A stretch of DNA of 64,000 bases. Origin: Chaetoderma sp. LZ-2023a (taxonomy: Eukaryota > Mollusca > Caudofoveata > Chaetodermatida > Chaetodermatidae). Shown here piece by piece: positions 24,039 to 32,342 of the stretch (position 1 is its first letter; every line of letters starts with the position of its first letter). The stretch covers positions 56,837,768 to 56,901,767 of the forward strand of contig CM067360.1 of NCBI GenBank assembly GCA_034401795.1, written 5' to 3'. Position numbers and translations under genes: made by a program. The notes beneath the pieces were generated by a model. It ran no database searches and was not told the origin of the DNA. It saw only the letters and a list, made by a program, of their open reading frames with translations.

Positions 24039-24088
24039 ATCCTTCGCTGGGGACAGCTATATAATAGCTTTAAACTGTAGTCTATAGC
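24039..24088. promoter_or_regulatory. Bidirectional promoter between divergent Polinton genes
   Basis: The spacer contains CTATATAATAGCTTTAAACT. On the minus strand this reads GTTTAAAG-N4-TATATAG, and on the plus strand CTTTAAAC-N7-CTATAG just before the ATG. Confidence 0.6.
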
Positions 24089-24469
24089 ATGGCCTCTGCA
24101 ATCTTGAATGCGGGCGTGTTTGCCTTAGTGAACTGGGGACTCAGCTTCGCCGACAAGAAGGCGGCAGAGGTCGAGCGTGAGCGTCATAACCAGGCGATGG
24201 AGAAGCTGTCTAAGGAGAAGTTTTAGTACAGCAAAGCACTCGAGCATATGCGCCAGAGGGAGGCACGCCAACGACAACTCCGAGCTCAGGCCAACCAGAG
24301 CCTCAAAGAGGCAGATGAGAGTCTCGATGAGTACCACGAGGCTGTAAAGATATCTCAGCCAACGCTCGACTATGAAGCATCGACAGATCAGAAGACAGCA
24401 GAGCTTATAGTAGTGGTGGCAGATGCAGCTGTGACGACAGGACTCGTGCTCTACGCACGCTCAAGCTGA
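24089..24469 (+). pseudogene. Polinton membrane/coiled-coil protein, 126 codons, one nonsense codon
   Basis: The frame runs from ATG at 24089 to TGA at 24467-24469, with an in-frame TAG at 24224-24226. The N-terminus (MASAILNAGVFALVNWGLSF) is hydrophobic. The middle is a charged, Gln/Glu/Arg-rich helix likely to form a coiled coil. The C-terminus (LIVVVADAAVTTGLVLYAR) is a second membrane-type segment. The hairpin-like design recalls small Polinton virion-associated proteins, but its function is unknown. Its 3' end overlaps the minor-capsid gene on the other strand by 19 bases. Confidence 0.65.
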
Positions 24470-25525
24470 ATACCTGATGTGTTCGACACGCATACCTTAG
24501 CATAGGCAAAGTAAAGTACCGTCACACCTAATGTGCGAGTCCCAGCTATGAGGTTTCCGGTGTTGAAGCTGAGCCAGTTGCCATGATTAGGTGGGATGCT
24601 CCTGCCCCCGATGTGGTGACGGCCCTCGAGTGCTGACTCGAGGTCATCGCTTCCATTGGTTAATCTCAGAAGTGCATATGACTTAGTTTTCTGTCTGTAG
24701 AGTTGGCAGTCAGCCAGCTCGCGTACCTCACCAAGAACATTGGTCCCAGCAACCACAAGCTTGAAGTCGTCTAGTTTATCCACCTCCTGGATGACTCCTT
24801 CCTTCTGAACCAGGACCGCAACAGCGACACAGTCCAATGCACCTTGATGCAATGTCAGCTCTACCCGTTGGTTAGCTGTGACTTGGACCTGCTGGTGTTC
24901 TCGCTCCACATGCACGATCCGCTGTTTGGAACCTGTTTGCTTCAGTTCCTAGTCATTCTCGTCATGCCAGACATGAAGTCTTGGAGCATTCATCATCGCA
25001 TCTGCGAGCTGCTCAGTGTACACCCAGAGGATCAGCCTATCCTGCATGGCAGCCGGATTCACGTGTGTGTTCTCGAGGAGGGTGAAGAGTGGAACTGCCA
25101 CAGGCTTCTCGACACCTGCCTCTAGTTCGAATTCCGTGAATCCCTCATTGCACCCACAGCGTAGTACCCCTTCACTTTGCATAGAAGGTTGGTTCACGAG
25201 CCAGCAGACCTATGACTCGGTACTCATCGTTCACATAGGTGGTGTCCACGGTGCTGTTGCTCTGCACGATCTCCCACCTGTTCAGAACCTGCGGGAGATC
25301 TACCGTCTGTTCTATTGTGCTCTGAAGCTTGAACTCGAGTGTCATGCTTTTGATCTCGTGGATCTGTGCCAAGATTGCAAAGTCGATGTACTTCCCAGCA
25401 GCGGACAATGGGTTCTCATCATGTATACTGGGTCGAATGACCATCAGGCAGTCCGTCCGAGGATCAGTGCGGTGCGATGTCGCAGGTTCAATGGCCCCAT
25501 CCGGATGTTGCACATACTGCAGCAT
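24451..25525 (-). pseudogene. Polinton minor capsid (penton-like) protein candidate, broken
   Basis: The start ATG at 25525 (MLQYVQHPDGAIEP) follows directly on the promoter module. The product would be about 355 residues of mostly beta-type sequence with repeated hydrophobic/Thr/Val strands, no membrane segment and no enzyme motif. Size and position suit the single jelly-roll minor capsid protein. The three frame pieces are 25525-25172, about 25197-24949 and about 24930-24451, joined by frameshifts near 25180 and 24945. The identification rests on family knowledge of Polinton gene sets; structure prediction would be decisive. Confidence 0.55.
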
Positions 25526-25564
25526 GTTTAAGGTCTGGGTATATAGAGGGGTTAAACGGCTGCC
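25526..25564. promoter_or_regulatory. Palindromic bidirectional Polinton promoter
   Basis: GTTTAAGG and GGTTAAAC arms sit on either side of a central TATATA, between the minus ATG at 25525 and the plus ATG at 25565. It is the clearest copy of the element-wide GTTTAA/TATA module. Confidence 0.65.
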
Positions 25565-26775
25565 ATGTTTGGTAAAGTTCTCCAGCAGATTATCTATAGG
25601 CAACAGGACAAATCGACATGACAGTCGGCACGACAGCCACGGCGTGCACTGTCCCACTGTGACAGGGTCCGAGGCCTGCTTCGTGACATCAACATTATCC
25701 ACGAGCGAGTCATGGTTACACCGCCGACGGATGCGGAGATACTGGCCGCCATAGAGGAAGGAGCCCCAGCTCATAGTACAAAAGAACTCCTGACTCGGAT
25801 ACTCTACCGGAAGTTTGACAGCACCCATGGCAGGGCACGAAACCTACCTGTGGGCCAAACCAACAGTCCTGTTATTCTAGCTCTCCAAAAGGCGAGGGTC
25901 GATCCCAAAGATCTACTAATGGTCGGGAAGTGGTCTGCCATATTTAGCCTCCATAGCCAGAAAGAGCGAGAGATGCTGGATAGTCTCCAGTCTGGAGCAA
26001 ATAACTACTTCAGGGATGAGGTCAGTGCCGCTGTATTGGAGAGCCATGACACTGGTCATGCAAAAGGTACTCACGAGGGGTTCACTGTTGGCTACAAGGA
26101 GGCTGTTGAGCATATCTTCAATGAAAGAGGGCATAGGAGATTGGACAGGAATCTGTCAGCATTTCTGAAATTCCCAGATAACTACCATGACTACCTCATC
26201 AAAACCGCTCGCAAGTCAGATGCTCATCGCGCATGGAAAAAGTGGGTCTTCCATGAGAAGTTCCAGAAGAAGAGAGTCCTACCATCTGAACCTCAGTGGA
26301 TAGAGTTTCAGCAACAGGCTTCTGACGAAACTGACGAAGTTCCTCAAGCTTCTGACGAAGTTCCTCAAGCTTCTGACGAAGTTCCTCAAGCTTCTGACGA
26401 AGTTCCTCAGGCTTCTGACGAAGTTCCTCAAAGCTTCTGACGAAGTTCCTCAAGCTTCTGACGAAGTTCATCAAGCTTCTGACGAAGTTCCTCAAGCTTC
26501 TGACGAAGTTCCTCGAGCTTCTGATGAAGTTCCTCAAGCTTCTGACGAAGTTCCTCAGGCTTCTGATGAAGTTCCTCAAGGCTTCTGATGAAGTTCCTCA
26601 AGCTTTTGACGAAGTCCCTTAAGCTTCTGACGAAGTTCCTCAAGCTTCTGATGAAGTTCCTCAAGCTTCTGACGAAGTTCCTCAGGCTTCTGACGAAGTT
26701 CCTCAGGCTTCTGACGAAGTTCCTCAGCATTCTGATGAACGAAAGAAGTTGCGGCCGACAGTCTGTCAGCGATGA
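25565..26775 (+). pseudogene. Polinton hypothetical protein with C-terminal 7-residue repeats, broken
   Basis: The frame starts MFGKVLQQIIYRQQ at 25565, meets a TGA at about 25619 and stays in frame through 26440. The central part is helical and charged. It ends in tandem ASDEVPQ heptads, at least four intact copies before a one-base insertion near 26430 shifts the frame. The heptad coding continues in other frames to about 26730, followed by a short basic tail (ERKKLRPTVCQR) and a TGA at 26773. The repeats are acidic, Pro-containing and probably disordered. The 3' end overlaps the convergent ATPase gene by 10 bases. Function unknown. Confidence 0.6.
26320..26740. repeat. 21-bp coding minisatellite
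   Basis: About 20 units of GCTTCTGACGAAGTTCCTCA plus one base. One-base insertions near 26430 and 26580 change the reading frame. On the + strand it encodes ASDEVPQ; on the minus strand the same array gives long spurious frames (LRNFVRS repeats). Confidence 0.9.
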
Positions 26776-27443
26776 CGCATAGAGCAGGCTAGTTTCCTGG
26801 CTGGATTCAGCTTGTAGGTGAAGGTCTGCGCCTTTTCCAGAGAGGGATTGAAGTGTGACAGCTCACCTGTCTCCTTGTTGCTGAAGATGAAGCGGTACAG
26901 CTCAGCTGCCCTCTGTACACCTGTGATAAAGTCCGCTTTGGGCTCCTTGAGGGTTAGGCTGTCGTATATGGTCTCGAGCAGGGCACGTCCACACTTGGAG
27001 CTGAAGTATAGCAACCGGGCATTGTGGTGGATGTCCGGGGGGATCTCGCGGGTGTACTTTTGAAAGAGGATGAAGACAGTTATCTTTGTGTGCCGGATGC
27101 ACCTGGTGATGCTGGTGAGGTAGTTGACTGTCTTCTGGTCCATTGCAGGGTCATCGATAACTAGAACAAGTGGTTCTGTCAGTCTGGCTGCCAGCAGCTT
27201 CTCCATCAGGGCTTGCAGGTTCTGCATCTTGGTGATTGGACCATTGTACCATTGATCATTACTGTCAACCGCCTCAACGGCGGAGTCAGACACCAGAAGG
27301 ATGTATTGATAGTGTAGATGTTCGGCCAGGAGAGCCCACAGCAAGATGTTTTTCCCGTGGCCTGATGGGGCAATGATCAGCACCACCTGGCCAGCATCGG
27401 CCGGCCTACTGTCGAATGGTACAGAGATGCGTGCGGAGAATGG
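26766..27443 (-). CDS. Polinton genome-packaging ATPase (FtsK/HerA, A32-like)
   Basis: It would drive DNA into capsids. The Walker A loop reads APSGHGKN, with Asn where Ser or Thr is usual. Walker B is LVLVIDDPA about 75 residues later, followed by a sensor-type segment ITVFILFQKY. The C-terminal part is helical. The frame is open from 27443, just after a TAA, to the TGA at 26766. It has no ATG before Walker A, so the start is unresolved. The preceding gene (27684-27406) overlaps in another frame, and a frameshift fusion is possible. It converges on the heptad-repeat gene. Confidence 0.75.
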   Translation of the reverse strand, partial: PFSARISVPFDSRPADAGQVVLIIAPSGHGKNILLWALLAEHLHYQYILLVSDSAVEAVDSNDQWYNGPITKMQNLQALMEKLLAARLTEPLVLVIDDPAMDQKTVNYLTSITRCIRHTKITVFILFQKYTREIPPDIHHNARLLYFSSKCGRALLETIYDSLTLKEPKADFITGVQRAAELYRFIFSNKETGELSHFNPSLEKAQTFTYKLNPARKLACSMRHR

Positions 27444-27684
27444 TTAACACTTGGTCGGCGGTAGCATCGTCTATATCTGGGAGACTAAACGGCAGTACTT
27501 CCTGCACCAGCTTTTGTGCCTGCTGTGTGGGTAGCGTTGTACCTCCGGCGGATACGAAGGATGCGATGGAGGCATCAAGCATGAAATCCCAGCAGCAGCT
27601 GAGAAGATAGCGTAGAGGGCCTGTGTCAGCACCCACAGTGTCTAGTACATCCAGTATCTGTACGATACATGCATGGGAAGTCAT
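27406..27684 (-). CDS. Polinton hypothetical protein, 92 aa, possibly the ATPase N-terminus
   Basis: It starts MTSHACIVQILDVL just below GTTTAAG-N7-ATAATAG (27685-27705), so the start is well supported. It is mostly helical, with an acidic stretch before the end. It overlaps the ATPase frame by 38 bases in another register. Either it is an independent small protein, or a frameshift split one ATPase gene in two. Confidence 0.55.
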   Translation of the reverse strand: MTSHACIVQILDVLDTVGADTGPLRYLLSCCWDFMLDASIASFVSAGGTTLPTQQAQKLVQEVLPFSLPDIDDATADQVLTILRTHLCTIRQ

Positions 27685-27689
27685 GACTA

Positions 27690-28199
27690 TTATGTGAGCT
27701 TAAACGGCAAACCAAAGAACCCTGACTTCTTTACCTCCAGTAGCTGGAGGCTGGTGGTAGCACCTTTTTTGCCATCGACAGTGATATTGCTCAGGCCGAT
27801 GGTGCCTACCCTGAGATTCTCTCCATCTTGTTGGAAAGAGCTCCGTGGTTTCAGGAGATCCTTAACCAAGTCCTGTGCATAGGACTCAGCCAAAACCTTG
27901 ATGGCACCAGCCTCGTTGACTCCGAGCATACCTCGCATCGTTGCCCTGTCTTTGATGCCCATCCCCTTGTATACAGTATTGGCCTTGTTAATGGCCGATT
28001 GTCCAACTGTATCAGTGTTCCCGATGAGATCTCGGGCTGGGATGGTACCTCGGTTCTCCCGCGGGTCTCCCTTCTCATCGAAGTCTAGGAAGGAGATAAG
28101 GGCAACAGTGTCCTCTGAACCAAGGCGTGCCTCGCCCAAGTGAGCAAGATCACCTAGCTCTTTGCTTTCTAGGTCTGTGAGAGACAGAGTCATAGTCAT
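27690..28199 (-). CDS. Polinton hypothetical protein, about 169 aa
   Basis: An intact frame. Two start codons lie six bases apart (28199 and 28193). The promoter module (GTTTAAG and TGTATATG) overlaps the first, so 28193 may be the real start. The protein is soluble, Gly/Asp-rich and has no recognised motif. Its 3' end carries the GTTTAAG of the next gene's promoter as coding sequence. Confidence 0.6.
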   Translation of the reverse strand: MTMTLSLTDLESKELGDLAHLGEARLGSEDTVALISFLDFDEKGDPRENRGTIPARDLIGNTDTVGQSAINKANTVYKGMGIKDRATMRGMLGVNEAGAIKVLAESYAQDLVKDLLKPRSSFQQDGENLRVGTIGLSNITVDGKKGATTSLQLLEVKKSGFFGLPFKLT

Positions 28200-28443
28200 A
28201 TACAGATGGCTTAAACCTACTAGTCATACCCCCAGTTAAATAGTTGGGCATAGGAGGACCACGCAGTCGGTCAAGGGAATAGGTAGCAGTGCTCAGGGTA
28301 CTTGCCCTCTCTGCAGGGGCACGCCTTGTGGGAGGTCCACCATTCCTGGGCATGGCAATCCTCAGGCCGCATACTCGACTATGGGCTACACACTGCCCTC
28401 CGGCATGCCATGCCTCATATGCTGCAGGGGTCTCGTCATCCAT
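28150..28443 (-). CDS. Polinton small basic protein, 97 aa, with a possible protease-type site
   Basis: It starts MDDETPAAYEAWHAGG, downstream of GTTTAAC (28444-28469). The C-terminal two thirds is Arg/Pro-rich and basic, ending RPRKQRAR, so it may bind nucleic acid. It contains YLTGGM, which fits the adenovirus-protease consensus (Met/Ile/Leu)-x-Gly-Gly. Its 3' end overlaps the next gene's start by about 50 bases. It could be a core or packaging protein, but nothing proves this. Confidence 0.5.
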   Translation of the reverse strand: MDDETPAAYEAWHAGGQCVAHSRVCGLRIAMPRNGGPPTRRAPAERASTLSTATYSLDRLRGPPMPNYLTGGMTSRFKPSVYDYDSVSHRPRKQRAR

Positions 28444-28462
28444 CTCTCACTATTCAGAGTGG

Positions 28463-28864
28463 TTAAACGTAGGCGACGAAGATCTCTGCCATTGCACTCG
28501 TTGCTAGCCCTAGAACTGCAGCCTCCATTGGTGTAACACATTCACCCATGATCTTGGCAGCGGCAGTGTAGGCGGCACCACTGAGGGTGATCTTTGGGAT
28601 GGGGTGAGATATTCCGAGACAGTGGCCGGCCACCCCACTCACCACGGTAGCGAGGACAGCCGCAGTGGCAGCAGGAAGAACCTCATTTCCCCCTGTCATC
28701 TTCACCAGGGCCACATTCGCCGCCACGTTACTGGCGACATGGACTGCCAGAGGCTTAGCCTGTGTCAGTAGCTTCTGTGTCTTGGTTCGCAGCAGGTTCT
28801 CCACCTTCTGAAGACTCGCCTGGCTCTCGGGCAGTTGCTTCACGATCTGTACCGTTGACGTCAT
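28463..28864 (-). CDS. Polinton hypothetical protein with hydrophobic C-terminal half, 133 aa
   Basis: It starts MTSTVQIVKQLPES after GTTTAAC-N5-TATAC (28865-28896). An N-terminal charged helix of about 40 residues is followed by Ala/Val-rich segments able to span or line a membrane. It contains KMTGGN, a second site of the (M/I/L)-x-G-G type. The frame is intact. The upstream small gene overlaps its beginning in another frame. Confidence 0.55.
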   Translation of the reverse strand: MTSTVQIVKQLPESQASLQKVENLLRTKTQKLLTQAKPLAVHVASNVAANVALVKMTGGNEVLPAATAAVLATVVSGVAGHCLGISHPIPKITLSGAAYTAAAKIMGECVTPMEAAVLGLATSAMAEIFVAYV

Positions 28865-28979
28865 TGTTTAAGCCCTGAGTATACACAGTTAAACGCCTGT
28901 GTTCCCTGTCGAGTGAGCTAATAAGATCTTCCCAGTCTGCATCTGCTAGGTGTCCAGGTTGGTACTCAGGAATATTCAT
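28755..28979 (-). CDS. Polinton small acidic protein, 74 aa
   Basis: It starts MNIPEYQPGHLADADW and shares the spacer 28980-29002 (GTTTAAGATGTCTCAATAG on this strand) with the divergent gene at 29003. The last 35 residues overlap the next gene in a different frame and are Glu/Gly/Thr-rich, so only the first half may be meaningful. Function unknown. Confidence 0.4.
   Translation of the reverse strand: MNIPEYQPGHLADADWEDLISSLDREHRRLTVYTQGLNNDVNGTDREATAREPGESSEGGEPAANQDTEATDTG
28865..28896 (-). promoter_or_regulatory. Polinton promoter module, minus strand
   Basis: GTTTAACTGTGTATACTCAG lies 10 bases above the ATG at 28864. Like several copies it falls inside the coding sequence of the preceding gene. 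Confidence 0.5.
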
Positions 28980-29002
28980 CTCTCTATTGAGACATCTTAA
29001 AC
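28980..29002. promoter_or_regulatory. 23-bp bidirectional spacer with promoter module
   Basis: It separates ATG 28979 (minus) from ATG 29003 (plus) and contains CTATTGAGACATCTTAAAC. Confidence 0.5.
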
Positions 29003-29500
29003 ATGTCCAGGCTCACGCTATGCGAGAAGTACTATGAGGTATTCTGGAGGGAGCTGAAGGCCTACAAGAAGAAGACACCAGATGAGCTCGCTCAGCTCTC
29101 CGGTGCTGAGATGACAGAGGATCTGACAGCTTTGAAGCTCTATCTAGGATTTGGTAAGCGGCAGATCTGCTTCCTTGAATACCTTATCATGAGCTGGAGT
29201 ATCGTCGAGCAGCTCCTGCGAGCTAAAGGTTTTTACAAGGATCGGGAGTATCTGTCAGATGTGTTCCAGCAGTTGCAGACCTCCATGGCCCCACCTGACT
29301 CAGAGCTGAACAAGGCTCTGCGATACTACAAGCTAGAAAAAGGATGCACTGCGGAACCCTCCAGCCCTTGGATGTGCATGTTGGCAGCTTGTATAGCGGC
29401 TGTAGGGCAGGCCAAGCTGGCTCAGTGTCTCACAGTGGTCCCCACAGCTACTGACGAGAGTCAGGATAGTCTTATAGCTGATCTGCTAGCAGCGGAGTAG
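29003..29500 (+). CDS. Polinton hypothetical protein, 165 aa, intact
   Basis: It starts with a true ATG (MSRLTLCEKYYEVFWRELK) immediately after TTAAAC. It is all-helical in appearance, with Leu/Tyr heptad-like spacing, several Cys in the C-terminal third and an acidic end. No domain is recognised. It is one of the few undamaged genes in the element. Its last 15 bases overlap the small membrane protein on the minus strand. Confidence 0.65.
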   Translation: MSRLTLCEKYYEVFWRELKAYKKKTPDELAQLSGAEMTEDLTALKLYLGFGKRQICFLEYLIMSWSIVEQLLRAKGFYKDREYLSDVFQQLQTSMAPPDSELNKALRYYKLEKGCTAEPSSPWMCMLAACIAAVGQAKLAQCLTVVPTATDESQDSLIADLLAAE

Positions 29501-29623
29501 GCTGATCCCGAGCACCACGATAGCTAGGCCTGACACCACTCGTAGAGCTGCCATGGGAAGCAGTGTCGTGTCGACTGGCTGCAGTGTATGGCCCGTACTA
29601 CGTGTAGGTGTGTTGATATCCAT
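29486..29623 (-). CDS. Polinton single-span membrane protein, 45 aa
   Basis: The frame runs from ATG at 29623 to TAG at 29486-29488. It has a Thr/Pro-rich N-terminal 20 residues, then a hydrophobic helix (LRVVSGLAIVVLGISLL) and a terminal Arg-Cys. It fits neatly between the 165-aa gene and the major-capsid candidate. No clear GTTTAA module lies upstream, so it may be read from the capsid gene's transcript or be spurious. Confidence 0.5.
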   Translation of the reverse strand: MDINTPTRSTGHTLQPVDTTLLPMAALRVVSGLAIVVLGISLLRC

Positions 29624-29647
29624 GTTGAAACCTAAGTGGACACCGGG

Positions 29648-30719
29648 CTAACTCCCCTCGACTATCATGTTGTTATAGCCCCTGACTTGGAGGTCCTCGA
29701 TGTTCACGATCATGTTGCTCGGAATCAACCGTAGGTGTGGTGAAATAGCAAAGTAAAGTTTGCGATGGGCCTTCTGCAACCCCTGCTGGAACTTAGCAAT
29801 AAGACTGCTGGGATCTGCCACGATGATCATGTCCTCAACGAGACTGATGAACATGGCCTGGACCTCTGCTCCGCTGACACCATCTATGGAATGACGCAGC
29901 TTGGTCTGTGCTGTAAGGAGGCAGTAGCACAGTGCTTTCAGGGACTGGTTGATCCGAACGATCCCTGCTGGTGTGAGGCCTGAGGTGGTGTGTGGGACAA
30001 AGTACTTCCACACATCTGGATAGTCCTGCCTGATTCCGGTGATGTGCATATTTTGCACTATTGCTCCAGGATCGGAGTCTGGATCGAACGAGAATGTCGC
30101 TGTCATCCGACGGCCTACTCGTCGGGGTGTTCAATAGGGGAATACTGAGTAGTCATGTCTCGGGTCACCGTACATAAGCCCTAGACCGCTGTTGTCGCCG
30201 CCATGCCACCGATAGTCTGGGTGAGCTCTGAACTCTCTGTAGTCTGCTGGCCGCTGAGACGCTATGACTGTTGAGCTGTGGGTCGAAGTCGTTTGTATCA
30301 GGGAGGCTTGCACCCAGCTCATGGATGATTCGTCGCACAGTGAAGTACACGTGGAATCTGAGACAGCTGGCGATGAGCACAGCTTCAGGAGTACCAGAAT
30401 AGGAGTGAAGCAGGGTGGAACTTACTCCACAGCCTGCCGTGGCACACCACAAGGCAAAGTTCAGCTGCTGATTCCAGTATGAGTGGCTTGGAGCAGCCAT
30501 CCAAGTATGAGCATGCTTCGCATCCTTGATGGTGATGGGGCGGTTGGTCAGTGGTCGTGGGTTGACGGAGAAGCTGATTTGGGCCCGTCCATCCACTGTG
30601 ATAGAGAATGGTGTTAGCTCTGGTATATCATCCAGTAGGCCTCTCAGGCCAGTCAAGGGTGTACCCAGGAGGGGCCGTTGGCTCCGGTTAACTGTCATGA
30701 GGTTCAGTGGGAAGGCCAT
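29648..30719 (-). pseudogene. Polinton major capsid protein (hexon-like) candidate, broken
   Basis: It starts MAFPLNLMTVNRSQRP at 30719, after CTTTAAG and GTATAG (30720-30744). The first 130 residues are strand-rich, with FSITVDGRAQISFSVNPR and SYWNQQLNFALW. Frame two (about 30270-30131) has YREFRAHPDYRWHGGDNSG. Frame three (30120-29648) has DVWKYFVPHTTSGLTPAG and a C-terminal region ending at TAA/TAG-type stops. Two frameshifts and an internal stop break it, and part of the middle seems missing. Position and gene content point to the double jelly-roll capsid protein. This is recognition by family resemblance, not by a motif, so structural modelling is needed. Confidence 0.55.
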
Positions 30720-30828
30720 CTATACTGGTGTTCTTAAAGCTACCGCAGCACATTATTTGTAGTCGTCTCGACTCCAGAGACCGGCGAGGTGACCTCGCCA
30801 TAATATCTCGTTTTTTAACTCCTCCATA

Positions 30829-31339
30829 TCAACCCGCCTGTTTCTCAGTGTGGTACAGGGCTTGGACCTTCAATATATGGCGGTACTCTTCATCGGTGAC
30901 CTGGCCATCCTCGAGAGCTTTGTCGAAAGACTCGTCGATAGTCCGAAGCATACTCCCTGCTTGTGTCACGTACTTAGCATGCTTCTCCAGCCTCCTTGTG
31001 ATCTGCTGCTGCCCCACCCCCAAGCCCGTGGCCAGTGGCGGCTAGTGTCACGCCACCCAGCGGGATGGCGACGAGGGAACCCACCCCTGTAGCGAGAGTG
31101 GCCACAGCTGCCACACCAGCACTGGCTCCAATCATACCCGCAGCAGTGGTTGTATGCATGAGGACGTTGTAGGCTGTCTTATATCGACTGCACGTTCTGC
31201 CATACTTTTCTGCCTCATGGACAAGATTCTGCCTGATGGTATCTATCTGCTGGAGTCGCCAGCCGTGGGGGGTACCGCCCTCGTCAGCAGTCAGGGAGGG
31301 GTATAGTTCTGGTTGCTTCCGCCACTCTGATTTTGTCAT
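30829..31339 (-). pseudogene. Polinton membrane protein with helical C-terminus, one frameshift
   Basis: It starts MTKSEWRKQPELYPSL after GTTTAAT-N7-TATAC (31340-31362). After about 60 polar residues comes a long Ala/Gly/Val-rich hydrophobic stretch (GMIGASAGVAAVATLATGVG and onward). A one-base slip in a G/C-rich run near 31015-31025 moves the frame. The remainder reads LEKHAKYVTQAGSMLRTIDE and EDGQVTDEEYRHILKV, ending at 30829. The total would be about 170 residues. The C-terminal helical block (DG-x-V-x-DEE) recurs in Polinton proteins of unknown role, as far as I recall. Confidence 0.6.
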
Positions 31340-31353
31340 AGTATACCTAGAGA

Positions 31354-31935
31354 TTAAACCTGCATCACCTGCTTATGAGTCATAGAAGGGTTCATTGTGG
31401 AGAGCCTGGCTAACCGTGCCAGCTTTTTGGTCTTGAGACAGCTGTTTCTTAGAACGTGGTCATCCAGCACTATGTCGGGTGCCAGTAGCATTCTGAGACG
31501 TGACATCTGGAACTTCACCTTATCACCAAGAAAGTAGGTCCGCCGCTGGATGGATTTCTTGATCTTATACTTCCGCGCCATCTCCTCTTCCCACTGTATG
31601 ACCTCTGGCTCATCCTCGTCTGAGAAGACACCTGGCTCATCGTCGTATGTGAAGACATCTGGCCGATCGTCGTCTGTCAAGACTCCTGCATCCCGCTTAC
31701 TCTCCTCCAGGAGGGCCTGCCAGTATCGGAAATTTCCCCTGTGCCTCCTTGCCCTGCGCACATTATGTTGATACAAGTTCTCCCGCTGTAGGCGCTCTCC
31801 TTCTTGTTGACAGATCTGTTGCTGTGCGGGAATCTGTTCATTTAAGCCCTTTATCTGTGCAGGGGTTATGAAGGGGCAATCCTCTATCGGGTTCATCATC
31901 TCGGCCAAGGCCAAATATTTCCGGTATGATATCAT
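31354..31935 (-). CDS. Polinton hypothetical protein, 193 aa, intact
   Basis: It starts MISYRKYLALAEMMNP; its ATG overlaps the TGA of the upstream gene (ATGA). A Gln/Arg-rich helical first part (residues 30-75) is followed by an acidic Asp/Glu stretch with repeated DDxPxVF-type units (about 88-112) and a basic C-terminal region rich in Lys/Arg and Leu. The stop TAA is part of the next gene's GTTTAA box. No domain recognised. Confidence 0.6.
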   Translation of the reverse strand: MISYRKYLALAEMMNPIEDCPFITPAQIKGLNEQIPAQQQICQQEGERLQRENLYQHNVRRARRHRGNFRYWQALLEESKRDAGVLTDDDRPDVFTYDDEPGVFSDEDEPEVIQWEEEMARKYKIKKSIQRRTYFLGDKVKFQMSRLRMLLAPDIVLDDHVLRNSCLKTKKLARLARLSTMNPSMTHKQVMQV

Positions 31936-32316
31936 GTTGTCGTCAGGTCAATGAGTAATAAGAGTGTAAACTCTAAATGGGCGTCCGATATCCCATCCGT
32001 GCTGGCGCATATGTTAATGGAGGGGCTGTCAAACAGGTGATTTACAGGTGTGAACAGGCTGGGACTGATAGCTTTCCATAGGTTGCTGTTGGCACCTGGA
32101 AGATACTCTATCACGTCCCGGCTAACTTCTACCAGTGAGCTGCTGTGTGCACCGCCCGGAGGTTGATGTAGCACCTCGGCGTGTATGTATGTTGTGCCCC
32201 ACTGGGGCACTTCGAAGAGGACCCATTCTACATGGTACTGTACCACCCGTCTCCCCTCTAGAGAGGGGGGAGATTATGTTCTCACCACCGGAGAGCAGCA
32301 GTCGGACAATCGGCAT
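31932..32316 (-). pseudogene. Polinton hypothetical protein, about 128 codons, one frameshift
   Basis: It starts MPIVRLLLSGGENI at 32316, just below GTTTAAACG-N4-CATATAAC (32317-32342), which fixes the start. A slip in the C-run near 32270 shifts the frame. The rest reads VVQYHVEWVLFEVPQWGTTY and onward to the stop at 31932. It is beta-rich with no known motif. It is divergent from the + gene at 32323, the two ATGs being about 7 bases apart. Confidence 0.55.
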
Positions 32317-32342
32317 GGTTATATGTCTCGTTTAAACCCCTC
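32317..32342 (-). promoter_or_regulatory. Polinton promoter module, minus strand
   Basis: GTTTAAACGAGACATATAAC directly precedes the minus ATG at 32316. It overlaps the first codons of the + gene at 32323. Confidence 0.55.

Noticed and set aside
26199..26730. Minus-strand LRNFVRS-repeat frames
   Set aside because: Antisense reading of the heptad minisatellite of the + strand gene.
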